A stretch of 64,000 bases of DNA from Streptomyces sp. NBC_01476 (GTDB taxonomy: Bacteria; Actinomycetota; Actinomycetes; Streptomycetales; Streptomycetaceae), in NCBI RefSeq assembly GCF_036227265.1, contig NZ_CP109446.1:4547501-4611500 (forward strand). Direction: 5' to 3'. The translations under genes and the position numbers were made by a program. Below are positions 42,975-51,295 of this stretch, one piece after another (the stretch's first letter is position 1; the number at the start of each line of letters is the position of its first letter). The notes under the pieces were generated by a model that searched no databases, was not told the DNA's origin, and was given only the letters and a program-made list of their open reading frames with translations.

Positions 42975-43441
42975 GGTCTGCGAGCCCTCCTCCGGTTCCG
43001 GCACGTCGTACGACCGACCGGCGGCCTTTCCGAGGCGTCGCCCAGCCGTCGCTCCATTGTCCCGGGTGTCCGCCGATTCCGGCAGGTCGGGCGGGGGAGT
43101 GGGGGGAGGGGCAGCGGGCTGCATCCTGCGATGCTCGCAAGCACGATTGAATCGCCGGTAACGAGCGCATGGCCGTCAGGCAAGCGGGGTGCTTCCGGCA
43201 GGGGCGCCGGAACGCACCGTGCCCGCCCGTGGTACGCCCTGGTGGGGAGCCGTTCCCGGCGCCGCCACCAGGCCGGAAACGGCCGTTCCGTCGGCCGGCG
43301 GCGGACCGTGCCCGGCCGTTCCGCCGGCCGGCGGAAGACCGTGCCGGCCGCTGCGCAGGCCCGCGGGCGGACCCGGACGGCCGCGGGCTCGCCTGCCGCC
43401 GGCAGGCGATCGCGACCCGCTCGGTGGTCCGCCCCCCGGGG
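42975..43441. other. Intergenic region between ppk and mshD with GC-rich repeats
   Basis: 467 bases without a supported gene. They carry the ppk promoter on the minus strand and a 33-bp imperfect tandem repeat (43281-43345). Overlapping short palindromes (GGCCGGC) may form the mshD transcript end. Confidence 0.5.
43281..43345. repeat. Imperfect 33/32-bp tandem duplication
   Basis: The unit beginning GGCCGTTCCG(T/C)CGGCCGGCGG and ending GACCGTGCC occurs at 43281-43313 and again at 43314-43345, with a few differences. Each contains a GCCGGC palindrome and could fold. Confidence 0.8.
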
Positions 43442-44362
43442 TCAGTTCTCGGTGCGGTACATCAGGTCGGTCTCGTGCACGGTGAAGCCCAGGCGTTCGT
43501 AGACGGCGACCGCGGGCGCGTTGTCGGCGTCCACGTAGAGCATCGCCGTGGTCAGGCCCCGGTCCCGGGCGAGGTGACGCAGGCCGATCGAGGTCAGCGC
43601 CTTGCCCAGCCCGCTGCCCTGCTCGCCGGGCGCGACCCCGACCACGTACACCTCGCCCAGGCCCTCCTCGGCGTGCACCTTCGTCCAGTGGTAGCCGGCC
43701 AGGACCGCGCCGCGGCAGGCGAGGAAGAAGCCGGCCGGGTCGAACCACGGCTCGGCCTCCCGGTCCTCCAGGTCACGCAGGGTGAGGCCGCCCTGTTCGG
43801 GGTGGTGGGCGAAGGCCGCGGCGTTGACCGCGAGCCAGGCGGCCTCGTCCTGGCCGGGGACGAAGGTGCGTACCGTGACGCCCTCCGGCAGCCGCGGCTC
43901 GGGCAGCCCGCTGAGCCGCGCGTCGAGCGGGCGGCGCATCTGGCGCAGCTCGCGGAAGAGCTTCAGCCGCAGGGTGACGGCGAGGTGGCGGGCCGCCGGG
44001 TGGCCGCCGTGCGCCCACACCCGCAGGCGCTTGCCGGTGGCGGTGAGCAGCTCCTCGCCCAGCGCCCGGCCGTGGCCCTGCGAGCGGCGGTCCGGGTGGA
44101 TCAGGAACTCGGCGGCCGGTGCCTCCACCGGGTCGGTGCCGTCGATCTGGGCGTAGCCGGTCAGCTCGTCACCCGTGTCGCCGGGTGTCCACAGCAGCAG
44201 ATGCCGTACGCCGGGGGCGCTGCCCCGCCGGATGTACAGCATTCCCTGCTCGGAGACCGCGGGCCGCCCGTCGGCGGCAGCGGCGGTCCTGATCAGCTCC
44301 ACAACCGCCGCGGCGGCGCTCTGCTGGAGCTCGGACAGTGCCTCGATTCGCCGGTCGCTCAT
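43442..44362 (-). CDS. mshD: Mycothiol synthase MshD
   Basis: A 306-residue enzyme that acetylates Cys-GlcN-Ins, the last step of mycothiol synthesis. It consists of two GNAT domains (about 1-145 and 160-306). The active C-terminal domain has VYVVGVAPGEQGSGLGKALT (acetyl-CoA loop) and NAPAVAVYERLGFTVHETD. The N-terminal domain has the degenerate HPDRRSQGHGRALGEELL. It matches actinobacterial MshD in size and domain order, and it lies where I remember it in S. coelicolor. Confidence 0.95.
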   Translation of the reverse strand: MSDRRIEALSELQQSAAAAVVELIRTAAAADGRPAVSEQGMLYIRRGSAPGVRHLLLWTPGDTGDELTGYAQIDGTDPVEAPAAEFLIHPDRRSQGHGRALGEELLTATGKRLRVWAHGGHPAARHLAVTLRLKLFRELRQMRRPLDARLSGLPEPRLPEGVTVRTFVPGQDEAAWLAVNAAAFAHHPEQGGLTLRDLEDREAEPWFDPAGFFLACRGAVLAGYHWTKVHAEEGLGEVYVVGVAPGEQGSGLGKALTSIGLRHLARDRGLTTAMLYVDADNAPAVAVYERLGFTVHETDLMYRTEN

Positions 44363-44420
44363 AGCGCGATCGTACGGCGCCGGCCGCCGGCTCCGGTGGT
44401 CGCCACCGGTGAAGCGGCCG

Positions 44421-45710
44421 TCAGGCGCTGATCGTCCCGTCGGCAGCCGAGCCCGCCGCTGACCCGGGCGCCGACCCGGCCTCTGACTCAGGCGCGGACT
44501 CGGCCGCCACCCGGGCCGCGGCCCGGCGCGATGTCACCGGGACGATCAGCGCGGACACGCCCGCGGTGGCGGCGGCGAGCGCGAAGCCGGGCCAGTACGC
44601 GGTCGCCGAGATGATCGCGGCCATGGCGGGCGGTACGACGGCGGCGGTCAGGTTCTGGCCGGTGTTGTGGACGCCGAGGGCGCGGCCGGACCAGGCGGGA
44701 CCGGCCAGCTCGGCGGTGGAGGTGAAGGAGAGCCCGTTGGTGCTCGCGGTCAGCGCGATGGCCACGACCAGCAGGACCGCGGTGAGCGGTGAGGGGAAAG
44801 CGGTGGTCAGCGCGGTGGCGGCGACCACCGCGGAGGTCACCACGGCCAGCCGCCGCATCGGACGCAGCCGCTCGCCGATCCGGTCCGACCAGCGGCCGAC
44901 CACGATGCGGGACACCGCGCCCAGCCCTTGGGCGACCGCGATCAGCTGCCCTGCGTGCACCGGCGACCAGCCGCGTACGTCCACCAGCAGCACCAGCGCG
45001 AACGCGCCCGCGGTGAACTGCGGCACCACCAGCAGGGCCGCCGAGCCGTGGATCCGCCACAGGGTGTGGTCACCGCGGTACGGATTGGGCGCGGGCCCGG
45101 CGGCGGCCCCCTTGGCGCGGGCCGGATCGGCGGCGAAGACCGCGATCAGTACCGCGATGACGCCGCAGAGCACCGCGAGGAAACCCATCGCCCCGGTCAG
45201 CCCGTGGGCGGCGGCCAGCGGTGGCATCGCCAGCGCGGCCAGCCCCATCCCCAGCGGCGTCGACGTCTGCCGGATCCCCATCGCGAGCCCCCGCTCCCGC
45301 GCGGCGAACCAGCCCATCACCAGCCGTCCGCTGGCCGAGTAGACCGAGGCCCCCGCGGCGCCGGCCAGCACCAGCAGGGCCCCGAAGGCGACCATCCCGT
45401 GCGCGCCCCACGCCGCCGCGGCCAGCGCGCCGGCCGCGGCTCCCAGCCCGAGCGCGATCACCACCCGCTCCCCCCACCGGTCGGCGGCGGCGCCCCACAG
45501 ATAGAGCGCGAGCACCAGCCCCGCGGTGGGGCAGGCCACCAGCAGTCCCACCTGAGTCAGCGTCAACTGCTCCTGCTTGCGCAGGTCGTCGGCCAGATAG
45601 GGAATCCCGTAGACGAACGCGCAGGCCGCGGTCTGCGCGGCGGTCCCCAGCGCCAGCATCATCCAACGTCGCACAGCGGACGGCACCTCCTCGGTGGATG
45701 GTCCCACCAA
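44421..45710 (-). CDS. MFS transporter
   Basis: A 429-residue major-facilitator protein with about 12 helices. The loop 2-3 motif is LYLWGAAADRWGERVVIALG and the loop 8-9 equivalent VVGRWSDRIGERLRPMRRLA. The C-terminus has a Ser/Ala/Glu/Gly tandem tail (ESAPESEAGSAPGSAAGSA). The substrate is unknown; the sequence looks most like CynX/NimT or oxalate/formate-type carriers. The start is uncertain: GTG at 45710, or the GTG 30-36 bases downstream that follows GAGGAGG (VRRWMMLALG). It is divergent from the nucleotidase gene. Confidence 0.88.
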   Translation of the reverse strand: MVGPSTEEVPSAVRRWMMLALGTAAQTAACAFVYGIPYLADDLRKQEQLTLTQVGLLVACPTAGLVLALYLWGAAADRWGERVVIALGLGAAAGALAAAAWGAHGMVAFGALLVLAGAAGASVYSASGRLVMGWFAARERGLAMGIRQTSTPLGMGLAALAMPPLAAAHGLTGAMGFLAVLCGVIAVLIAVFAADPARAKGAAAGPAPNPYRGDHTLWRIHGSAALLVVPQFTAGAFALVLLVDVRGWSPVHAGQLIAVAQGLGAVSRIVVGRWSDRIGERLRPMRRLAVVTSAVVAATALTTAFPSPLTAVLLVVAIALTASTNGLSFTSTAELAGPAWSGRALGVHNTGQNLTAAVVPPAMAAIISATAYWPGFALAAATAGVSALIVPVTSRRAAARVAAESAPESEAGSAPGSAAGSAADGTISA

Positions 45711-45909
45711 CTATGACCGAACATCCGGGGAGTGAGACAGCTTGTTCCGCATGCCGAGACGATGCGGGCTGGAGTCAGCGGTGGCGCGGGAGTTGCCCGC
45801 CTCCCCGCGCGGAGCGGAGCGGTCGCCCGGCGCGGCGGGCGACCGCCCATGCCGCCCCACCCCGGTGGTAACCGGGACTTAACCGGCAACCCCCTGTCGC
45901 GCTACGCGC

Positions 45910-45964
45910 GTTGACCCTATGCTGCCCAGCGCATGAACAGCTCTTGACCCGTACTTGACCCAAG
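45910..45964 (+). promoter_or_regulatory. PHO-like 11-bp direct-repeat array upstream of the nucleotidase
   Basis: Units in 11-base phase: GTTGACCCTAT (45910), two poor units, then CTTGACCCGTA (45943) and CTTGACCCAAG (45954). They resemble PHO boxes (TT[C/G]ACC) and end 15 bases before the start codon. A secreted nucleotidase is a typical PhoP target, but the match is weaker than at pstS, and the position so close to the start would suit repression or a different start site. Confidence 0.5.
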
Positions 45965-45979
45965 GACCCGAGGGGACTC

Positions 45980-47794
45980 ATGTCTCTGGCACGCAGAATC
46001 TCGGTGGGTGTGGCGAGCCTGGCGGCGGTCGGCACCCTGATCGCGGCCTGTCCCGCACCCGCCCACGGCCACGACGGACACGGCGGTCACGGCGGGGGCG
46101 GCAGCCACCAGGGCCACGGCCATCCCAAGCCGGACCCCGCCGTCGACCTCCAGCTCCTCGCCCTCAACGACTTCCACGGCAATCTGGAGCCGCCGGCCGG
46201 CTCCTCCGGAAGCGTCAACGAGCTCCAGCCGGACGGCACCGTCAAGGCGGTCGCGGCCGGCGGTGTCGAGTACCTCGCCTCCAGCCTGCGCACCGCCCGC
46301 AAGGGGCACGACCGTTCGCTCACCGTCGCGGCCGGCGACCTGGTGGGAGCGAGCCCGCTGCTGTCCGGCCTCTTCCACGACGAGCCCACCGTCGAGGCCA
46401 TGAACAAGATCGGCCTGGACGTCACCAGTGTCGGCAACCACGAGTTCGACGAGGGCAAGGGCGAACTGCTGCGCCTGCAGAACGGCGGCTGCCACCCGGT
46501 CGACGGCTGCTACCAGCAGGGCAAGCCCTTCGACGGCGCCGACTACCCCTACCTGTCGGCGAACGTCATCAACGACAGGACCGGCCGCCCGCTCCTCCAG
46601 CCCTACACCGTGAAGAACGTCAAGGGCGTGAAGGTCGGCTTCATCGGCGTCACCCTCGAAGGAACCCCGGACATCGTGACCGCGGCCGGCGTCGCGGGCC
46701 TGAAGTTCCTCGACGAGGCCGAGACCGTCAACAAGTACACCAAGATCCTCAAAGCTCAGGGCGTCAACGCCGTGGTGGCCCTGATCCACGAGGGCGGCGT
46801 ACCGGTCTCAGGGAACTACAACTACGACTGCGACGCGGGCGGCGCGGGCACCGGCATCTCCGGCTCGATCGTCGACATCGCCAAGAAGATCAGCCCGGAC
46901 GTGGACGCCCTGGTCACCGGCCACACCCACAACAGCTACGTGTGCACCATTCCGGACCCGGCCGGCCGCCCCCGGCTGGTCAGCAGCGCCTCCTCCTTCG
47001 GCCGGCTCTACACCGAGCTGGACATGAAGTACGACCTGCGCACCCACGACATCGTGCGCACCTCGGTCAAGGGCAGCAACCACGTGGTGAACCGCGTGCA
47101 GCCCAAGGCCGCCGACATGACCGCGCTGATCGCCCGCTGGAGCACCCTGGCCGCGCCGGTGGCCGGCCGCACCATCGGATACATCAGCGGCGACATCGGC
47201 CGCGGCGAGGGCGAGACCCCGCTCGGCGACCTGATCGCCGATGCCCAGCTGGAGTACGGCAGGACCCTCGACCCTGACGTGCAGCTGGCTCTCACCAACC
47301 CCGGCGGCATCCGCACCGACCTGGTCTACCCGGCCACCGGCAGCGAGGGCGACGGTGTCGTCACCTATGCGGAAGGCTTCGCGGTGCAGCCGTTCAGCAA
47401 CACCGTCAACCTCACCACGCTCACCGGCGCCCAGCTCATCACCGCGCTCCAGCAGCAGGTCAGCGGGGCCAACGCCGGCAACGCGGAGAAGATCCTGCAG
47501 ATCTCGCAGGGCCTGACCTACACCCTGGACCGGACGAAGACCGGCGCCGACCAGGTCGTGGTCGGCTCGGTGGAACTCAACGGCACCCCGCTCGACCCGG
47601 CCGCCTCCTACCGCGTCGCGGAGAACAACTTCCTGGCCGGCGGCGGCGACGGCTTCACCGCGCTCGGGCAGGGCACCGACCCGCTGGTCGGCGGCGACGA
47701 CCTGGCCGCCCTCGCCGCCTACCTGACCGCGCACTCCTCCGCGTCGGCGCCGCTCGCGCCGCCGGCCGCGAACCGGGTGACCGTCATCAGGTGA
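45980..47794 (+). CDS. Secreted 5'-nucleotidase / metallophosphatase (UshA-like)
   Basis: A 604-residue exported enzyme that releases phosphate from extracellular nucleotides. The signal peptide ends at LIAACPAP; the Cys fits a lipobox (IAAC), so lipid anchoring is possible. A His/Gly-rich stretch with HGGHGGGGSHQGHGHPK follows and may bind metal. The metallophosphatase core has LNDFHGNLEP, GDLVGASPLLS, GNHEFDEG and TGHTHN, the residues for the two-metal site. The C-terminal 5'-nucleotidase domain begins near residue 395 and has the NPGGIRTDLVY and GGGDGFTALG motifs. Its 3' end overlaps the end of the histidine kinase gene by 8 bases. Confidence 0.95.
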   Translation: MSLARRISVGVASLAAVGTLIAACPAPAHGHDGHGGHGGGGSHQGHGHPKPDPAVDLQLLALNDFHGNLEPPAGSSGSVNELQPDGTVKAVAAGGVEYLASSLRTARKGHDRSLTVAAGDLVGASPLLSGLFHDEPTVEAMNKIGLDVTSVGNHEFDEGKGELLRLQNGGCHPVDGCYQQGKPFDGADYPYLSANVINDRTGRPLLQPYTVKNVKGVKVGFIGVTLEGTPDIVTAAGVAGLKFLDEAETVNKYTKILKAQGVNAVVALIHEGGVPVSGNYNYDCDAGGAGTGISGSIVDIAKKISPDVDALVTGHTHNSYVCTIPDPAGRPRLVSSASSFGRLYTELDMKYDLRTHDIVRTSVKGSNHVVNRVQPKAADMTALIARWSTLAAPVAGRTIGYISGDIGRGEGETPLGDLIADAQLEYGRTLDPDVQLALTNPGGIRTDLVYPATGSEGDGVVTYAEGFAVQPFSNTVNLTTLTGAQLITALQQQVSGANAGNAEKILQISQGLTYTLDRTKTGADQVVVGSVELNGTPLDPAASYRVAENNFLAGGGDGFTALGQGTDPLVGGDDLAALAAYLTAHSSASAPLAPPAANRVTVIR

Positions 47795-49172
47795 TCGCCG
47801 GGTCGTCGGGCGGCGCGGTCGGCGCCCCCGGCAGCCGGAGGGTGGCCAGCGTGCCGCCCCCCGGCGCCGGGGTCAGCGTCACCTCGCCGCCCGACTGCTG
47901 CACGGTCCGCGCCACGATCGACAGGCCCAGCCCGCTGCCCGGCAGCGAGCGGGCGGTCGGCGAGCGCCAGAACCGCTCGAAGACATGCGGGAGTTCCTCG
48001 GCCGGGATGCCCGGACCGTGATCCCGTACGGTCAGCTGCCCGCCGGCCAGCCGTACCTCGATCTCCCCGCCGGGCGGCGAGAACTTCACCGCGTTGTCCA
48101 GCAGGTTGACGATCGCCCGCTCCAGCGCGGCGGCCTCGCCCCGTACGAACCAGGGCCGTACGTCCGCCACCAGCTTGAGATCCGGTCCGCGCAGCCTGGC
48201 CCGTTCCAGCGCGGTCCCGGTCACCTCGTGCAGCGGCACCACGTCCGGCGTGCGGACCGCGTCCGGGCGGGAGAGCTCCTGCAGGTCGCCGATGAGCGAC
48301 GCCAGCTCGGTCATCTGCGCCTTCACCGAGGCGAGCAGCGCCCGCCGGTCCTCCGGCGGCAGCGCCCGCCCGGTCGCCTCGCTCCGCTCCAGCAGCTCGA
48401 TATTGGTCCGCAGGGAGGTCAGCGGGGTGCGCAGTTCGTGCCCGGCGTCGGCGATCAGCTGCTGCTGCCGGTCCCGGGACGACGCCAGCGCGGCGGTCAT
48501 CGCGTTGAAGGACGTGCTCAGCCGGGCGATCTCGTCGTGCCCCTCGACCGGGATCCGTACGTTCAGGTCCTCGGTGCGGGCGATGTGCTCGACGGTCCCG
48601 GTGAGCGTGTCCACCGGCCGCAGCCCGGCCCGGGCGATCCACAGGCCGGCCGACGCGGCCCCCAGCACACCGACGCCGGTCACCGCGAGCAGCACCCAGG
48701 CGAGGGTGTCCAGCGCGTGGTTGTTCTCGGTGAGCGGGCGGGCCACCGAAGCGGTGAAACCGATGGACCGCAGGTGGTCCTGGTAGGTGACCACCCGCAT
48801 CGGCGTACCGTTCTGCGCCGTGGCGTCGTGCACGCTGATCCGGTCCCGGCCGTCGGCCACCGCGATGTCCGCGGCCGTCGCCGGGATCGGCGAATCGCCG
48901 AAGACCAGGCACACCTTCCCGTCGGGCGCGATCAGCCGGACGGTGTAGAAACTGGGCGCGACCTGCCCGCCCTGCGGGTTCGCCGGGCAGTTCTGGGCCG
49001 CCGCCACCAGCTGGGTCGGGTCGGGCCGTACCGCCTTCAGCGAGGAGTCGAGCTGGTTGGAGAGCTGGTTGCGGGTGATCAGCCAGCAGGCGAGCGCGGC
49101 CAGCGCCACCGCGACCGCCACCGCGGAGGCGGTCAGGATCGTCAGCCGGGACCGCAGGGGCAGGTTGTTCAT
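47787..49172 (-). CDS. Sensor histidine kinase
   Basis: A 461-residue two-component sensor. Two membrane segments (about 9-31 and 165-187) enclose an extracytoplasmic domain of ~135 residues with two Cys (NCPANPQG, KVCLVFG). A HAMP linker follows, then the phospho-acceptor His in DAGHELRTPLTSLRTNI near residue 245. The ATPase boxes are IVNLLDNAVKFSPPG (N), VRDHGPGIPAEEL (G1) and PGSGLGLSIVART (G2). It partners with the response regulator upstream; the start ATG overlaps its stop (ATGA). From memory, this matches the pair SCO4155/SCO4156. The stimulus is unknown. Confidence 0.95.
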   Translation of the reverse strand: MNNLPLRSRLTILTASAVAVAVALAALACWLITRNQLSNQLDSSLKAVRPDPTQLVAAAQNCPANPQGGQVAPSFYTVRLIAPDGKVCLVFGDSPIPATAADIAVADGRDRISVHDATAQNGTPMRVVTYQDHLRSIGFTASVARPLTENNHALDTLAWVLLAVTGVGVLGAASAGLWIARAGLRPVDTLTGTVEHIARTEDLNVRIPVEGHDEIARLSTSFNAMTAALASSRDRQQQLIADAGHELRTPLTSLRTNIELLERSEATGRALPPEDRRALLASVKAQMTELASLIGDLQELSRPDAVRTPDVVPLHEVTGTALERARLRGPDLKLVADVRPWFVRGEAAALERAIVNLLDNAVKFSPPGGEIEVRLAGGQLTVRDHGPGIPAEELPHVFERFWRSPTARSLPGSGLGLSIVARTVQQSGGEVTLTPAPGGGTLATLRLPGAPTAPPDDPAIT

Positions 49173-49906
49173 GAATGCCCGCCGTCCGGGGCGCGCAGCA
49201 CGTAGCCGACCCCCCGCACGGTGTGCACCACCCGCGGCATGCCGCCCGCCTCGGTCTTGCGGCGCAGATACATCACGTACACGTCCAGGGAGTTGGACGA
49301 CGGCTCGAAGTCGAAGCCCCACACCGACTTGAGGATCTGCTCGCGGGTGAGCACCTGGCGCGGGTGGCTGAGGAAGAGCTCCAGCAGGGTGTACTCGGTA
49401 CGGGTCAGCTCGACCGGCCGGCCGGCCCGGGTCACCTCACGGGTCGCGGCGTCCATCCGCAGGTCGCCGAAGGTGAGCGCGTGGTCCTGCTCGCTGCCGG
49501 CCGGCCCGGCCGCGTAGGAGCTGCGCCGCAGCAGGGCCCGCAGCCGGGCCAGCAGCTCGTCCAGCTCGAACGGCTTGACCAGGTAGTCGTCGGCGCCGGC
49601 GTCGAGCCCGGTGACGCGGTCGCCGACGGTGTCCCGCGCGGTGAGCATCAGGATCGGGGTGGTCACCCCGGCGGAGCGCAGCCGCCTGGCGGTGGTCAGC
49701 CCGTCCATCCGTGGCATCAGCACGTCCAGCACGATCGCGTCCGGGTGGTGCGCCGCCGCCTGCTCCAGCGCGGCCATGCCGTCCGCGGCCAGTTCGGTGT
49801 CGTACCCCTCGAAGGCGAGACTGCGGCGCAGCGCCTCCCGCACGGCGGGCTCGTCGTCCACGATCAGAATGCGGGCGGGTGCCTCGCCGCTCTCACCGGT
49901 GCTCAT
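49169..49906 (-). CDS. OmpR-family response regulator
   Basis: A 245-residue regulator. The receiver has the acidic pair VDDEP (17-18), the phospho-Asp61 in VLDVLMPRMDG, Thr in LTARDT and Lys in VKPFEL. The C-terminal winged helix has REVTRAGRPVELTRTEYTLL and RTVHTVRGVGYVLR. The ATG at 49906 (MSTGES) is chosen; ATGs at 49933 and 49945 are in frame. It is the first gene of the pair with the histidine kinase. The protease gene upstream may be a target. Confidence 0.95.
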   Translation of the reverse strand: MSTGESGEAPARILIVDDEPAVREALRRSLAFEGYDTELAADGMAALEQAAAHHPDAIVLDVLMPRMDGLTTARRLRSAGVTTPILMLTARDTVGDRVTGLDAGADDYLVKPFELDELLARLRALLRRSSYAAGPAGSEQDHALTFGDLRMDAATREVTRAGRPVELTRTEYTLLELFLSHPRQVLTREQILKSVWGFDFEPSSNSLDVYVMYLRRKTEAGGMPRVVHTVRGVGYVLRAPDGGHS

Positions 49907-50033
49907 GGTGTCGGGTACCTCGCTGACGGACATCGGGCCGGACATCTCTGCTGTGCCCAGCCTCGCACGCCCCGGCCCCGGCGGGCAGGAGCCGCCGGGA
50001 GCCGGTACGAGGGGGCTCGCGCCGCCGGCCGGG

Positions 50034-51173
50034 TCAGAAGCCGCTGCCGAAGCCGCTGCTGTCGCCGCTGCTGTTCTGACCGTTGCCACTGTCGCTGTTT
50101 CCACTGCTGCCACCGCTGCCATTGCTGGTGTCGCCGGAACCGCCGGCCCGCAGGTTCGCGAGGTCGGACTTGACGGTGTTGATCGGGATCGCGAAGCCGA
50201 GGCCGACGCTGCCGGCGCTGGAGGAGCCGCTGCCCGAGGAGGAGTCGGCCGAGTACATCGCCGCGTTGATGCCGACGATCTGGCCGCTCATGTTGATCAG
50301 CGCGCCACCGGAGTTGCCCGGGTTGAGCGAGGCGTCGGTCTGGATCGCCTTGTAGGTGGTGGTGGAGCTGCCGGTGCTGCCGTTGTACTGGTTGCCGCCG
50401 AAGGAGAACGGCCACTGGTTGCCGTTGCCCTGCTGCGACTGGCTCTGGCCGTCCTCGACCGGCACCGTGACATCACGGTTCAGCGCAGAGACGATGCCGC
50501 TGGTGACCGTGCCGGCCAGGCCCTCGGGGGAGCCGATGGCCACCACCTGGTCGCCGATCACCAGCCCGGAGGAGTCGCCGAGGGTGGCCGCGGGCAGCCC
50601 GCTGGCCCCGTTCACCTTGATCAGCGCCAGGTCCTTCTGCGGATCGGTGCCGACCACCGATGCGGTGGCCGACTTGCCGTTGCTGTAGGTGACCTTGATG
50701 GTGTCCGACCCGGCCACCACGTGGTTGTTGGTGACGATCTGGCCATCGGCGGTGATGATCACGCCGCTGCCGATCGCCTCACCGGAGTTGGAGGTCGCGT
50801 CGATCTCCACGATGCTCGGGCTGACCGCCTTGGCCACCCCGGCCACGGTTCCGTTGAGCGCCGCGTTGACCGCGCCGGTCGCCGCGGCGGTGGTGGAGCT
50901 GTGGCTGTCCGACTGGTTGCCGATCAGCGCGCCCGCACCGCCGCCGATCACCCCGGCCGCGACCGCCACGGCCGCGAAGAGCGCGATCGGCCGCCCGGCC
51001 CGGCGCCGCTTGTGGGTGGGCGGCTCGGCGGGGGCGTACGGAGGGGGCGGCGGGAAACCGGTGGCCGAGGTGTCCCCCTCGGTGGCGGGGGGCGTCTGCG
51101 GGCCGAAATAGAGCGGTGGCTGCGGGTCGTGCGGGTCCTGGGGTTCGCCGCTGTAGCGGTTGCTCTCGGTCAT
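50034..51173 (-). CDS. HtrA-like trypsin-type serine protease without PDZ domain
   Basis: A 379-residue membrane-anchored protease. A Pro-rich cytoplasmic tail (PPPPPYAPAEPP) and one membrane helix near residues 63-85 are followed by the protease domain: His in VTNNHVVAG (about 149), Asp in DPQKDLALIKV (about 180) and Ser in LNPGNSGGALI (about 287). An inserted Gln/Asn/Gly loop lies before the Ser. Instead of the PDZ domain usual in DegP it has a 40-residue Gly/Ser/Asn tail. It is a probable surface quality-control or signalling protease, on the same strand as the two-component pair. Confidence 0.94.
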   Translation of the reverse strand: MTESNRYSGEPQDPHDPQPPLYFGPQTPPATEGDTSATGFPPPPPYAPAEPPTHKRRRAGRPIALFAAVAVAAGVIGGGAGALIGNQSDSHSSTTAAATGAVNAALNGTVAGVAKAVSPSIVEIDATSNSGEAIGSGVIITADGQIVTNNHVVAGSDTIKVTYSNGKSATASVVGTDPQKDLALIKVNGASGLPAATLGDSSGLVIGDQVVAIGSPEGLAGTVTSGIVSALNRDVTVPVEDGQSQSQQGNGNQWPFSFGGNQYNGSTGSSTTTYKAIQTDASLNPGNSGGALINMSGQIVGINAAMYSADSSSGSGSSSAGSVGLGFAIPINTVKSDLANLRAGGSGDTSNGSGGSSGNSDSGNGQNSSGDSSGFGSGF

Positions 51174-51295
51174 GACAATGACTGTGCGCCCGGATCATGA
51201 GAGCTTCCTGAGCACACGCTGAGAAGCCCGACAGAAGTAGGTATGCCCGATGTAAGGAAGATCGGCCGGCGCCCTCGGCGCCGCCCCGGCGGGAG

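Noticed and set aside
43169..43450. Plus-strand frame across the ppk-mshD gap continuing into mshD
   Set aside because: It runs antisense to mshD and has no plausible start; the gap is better explained as repeats and promoter.
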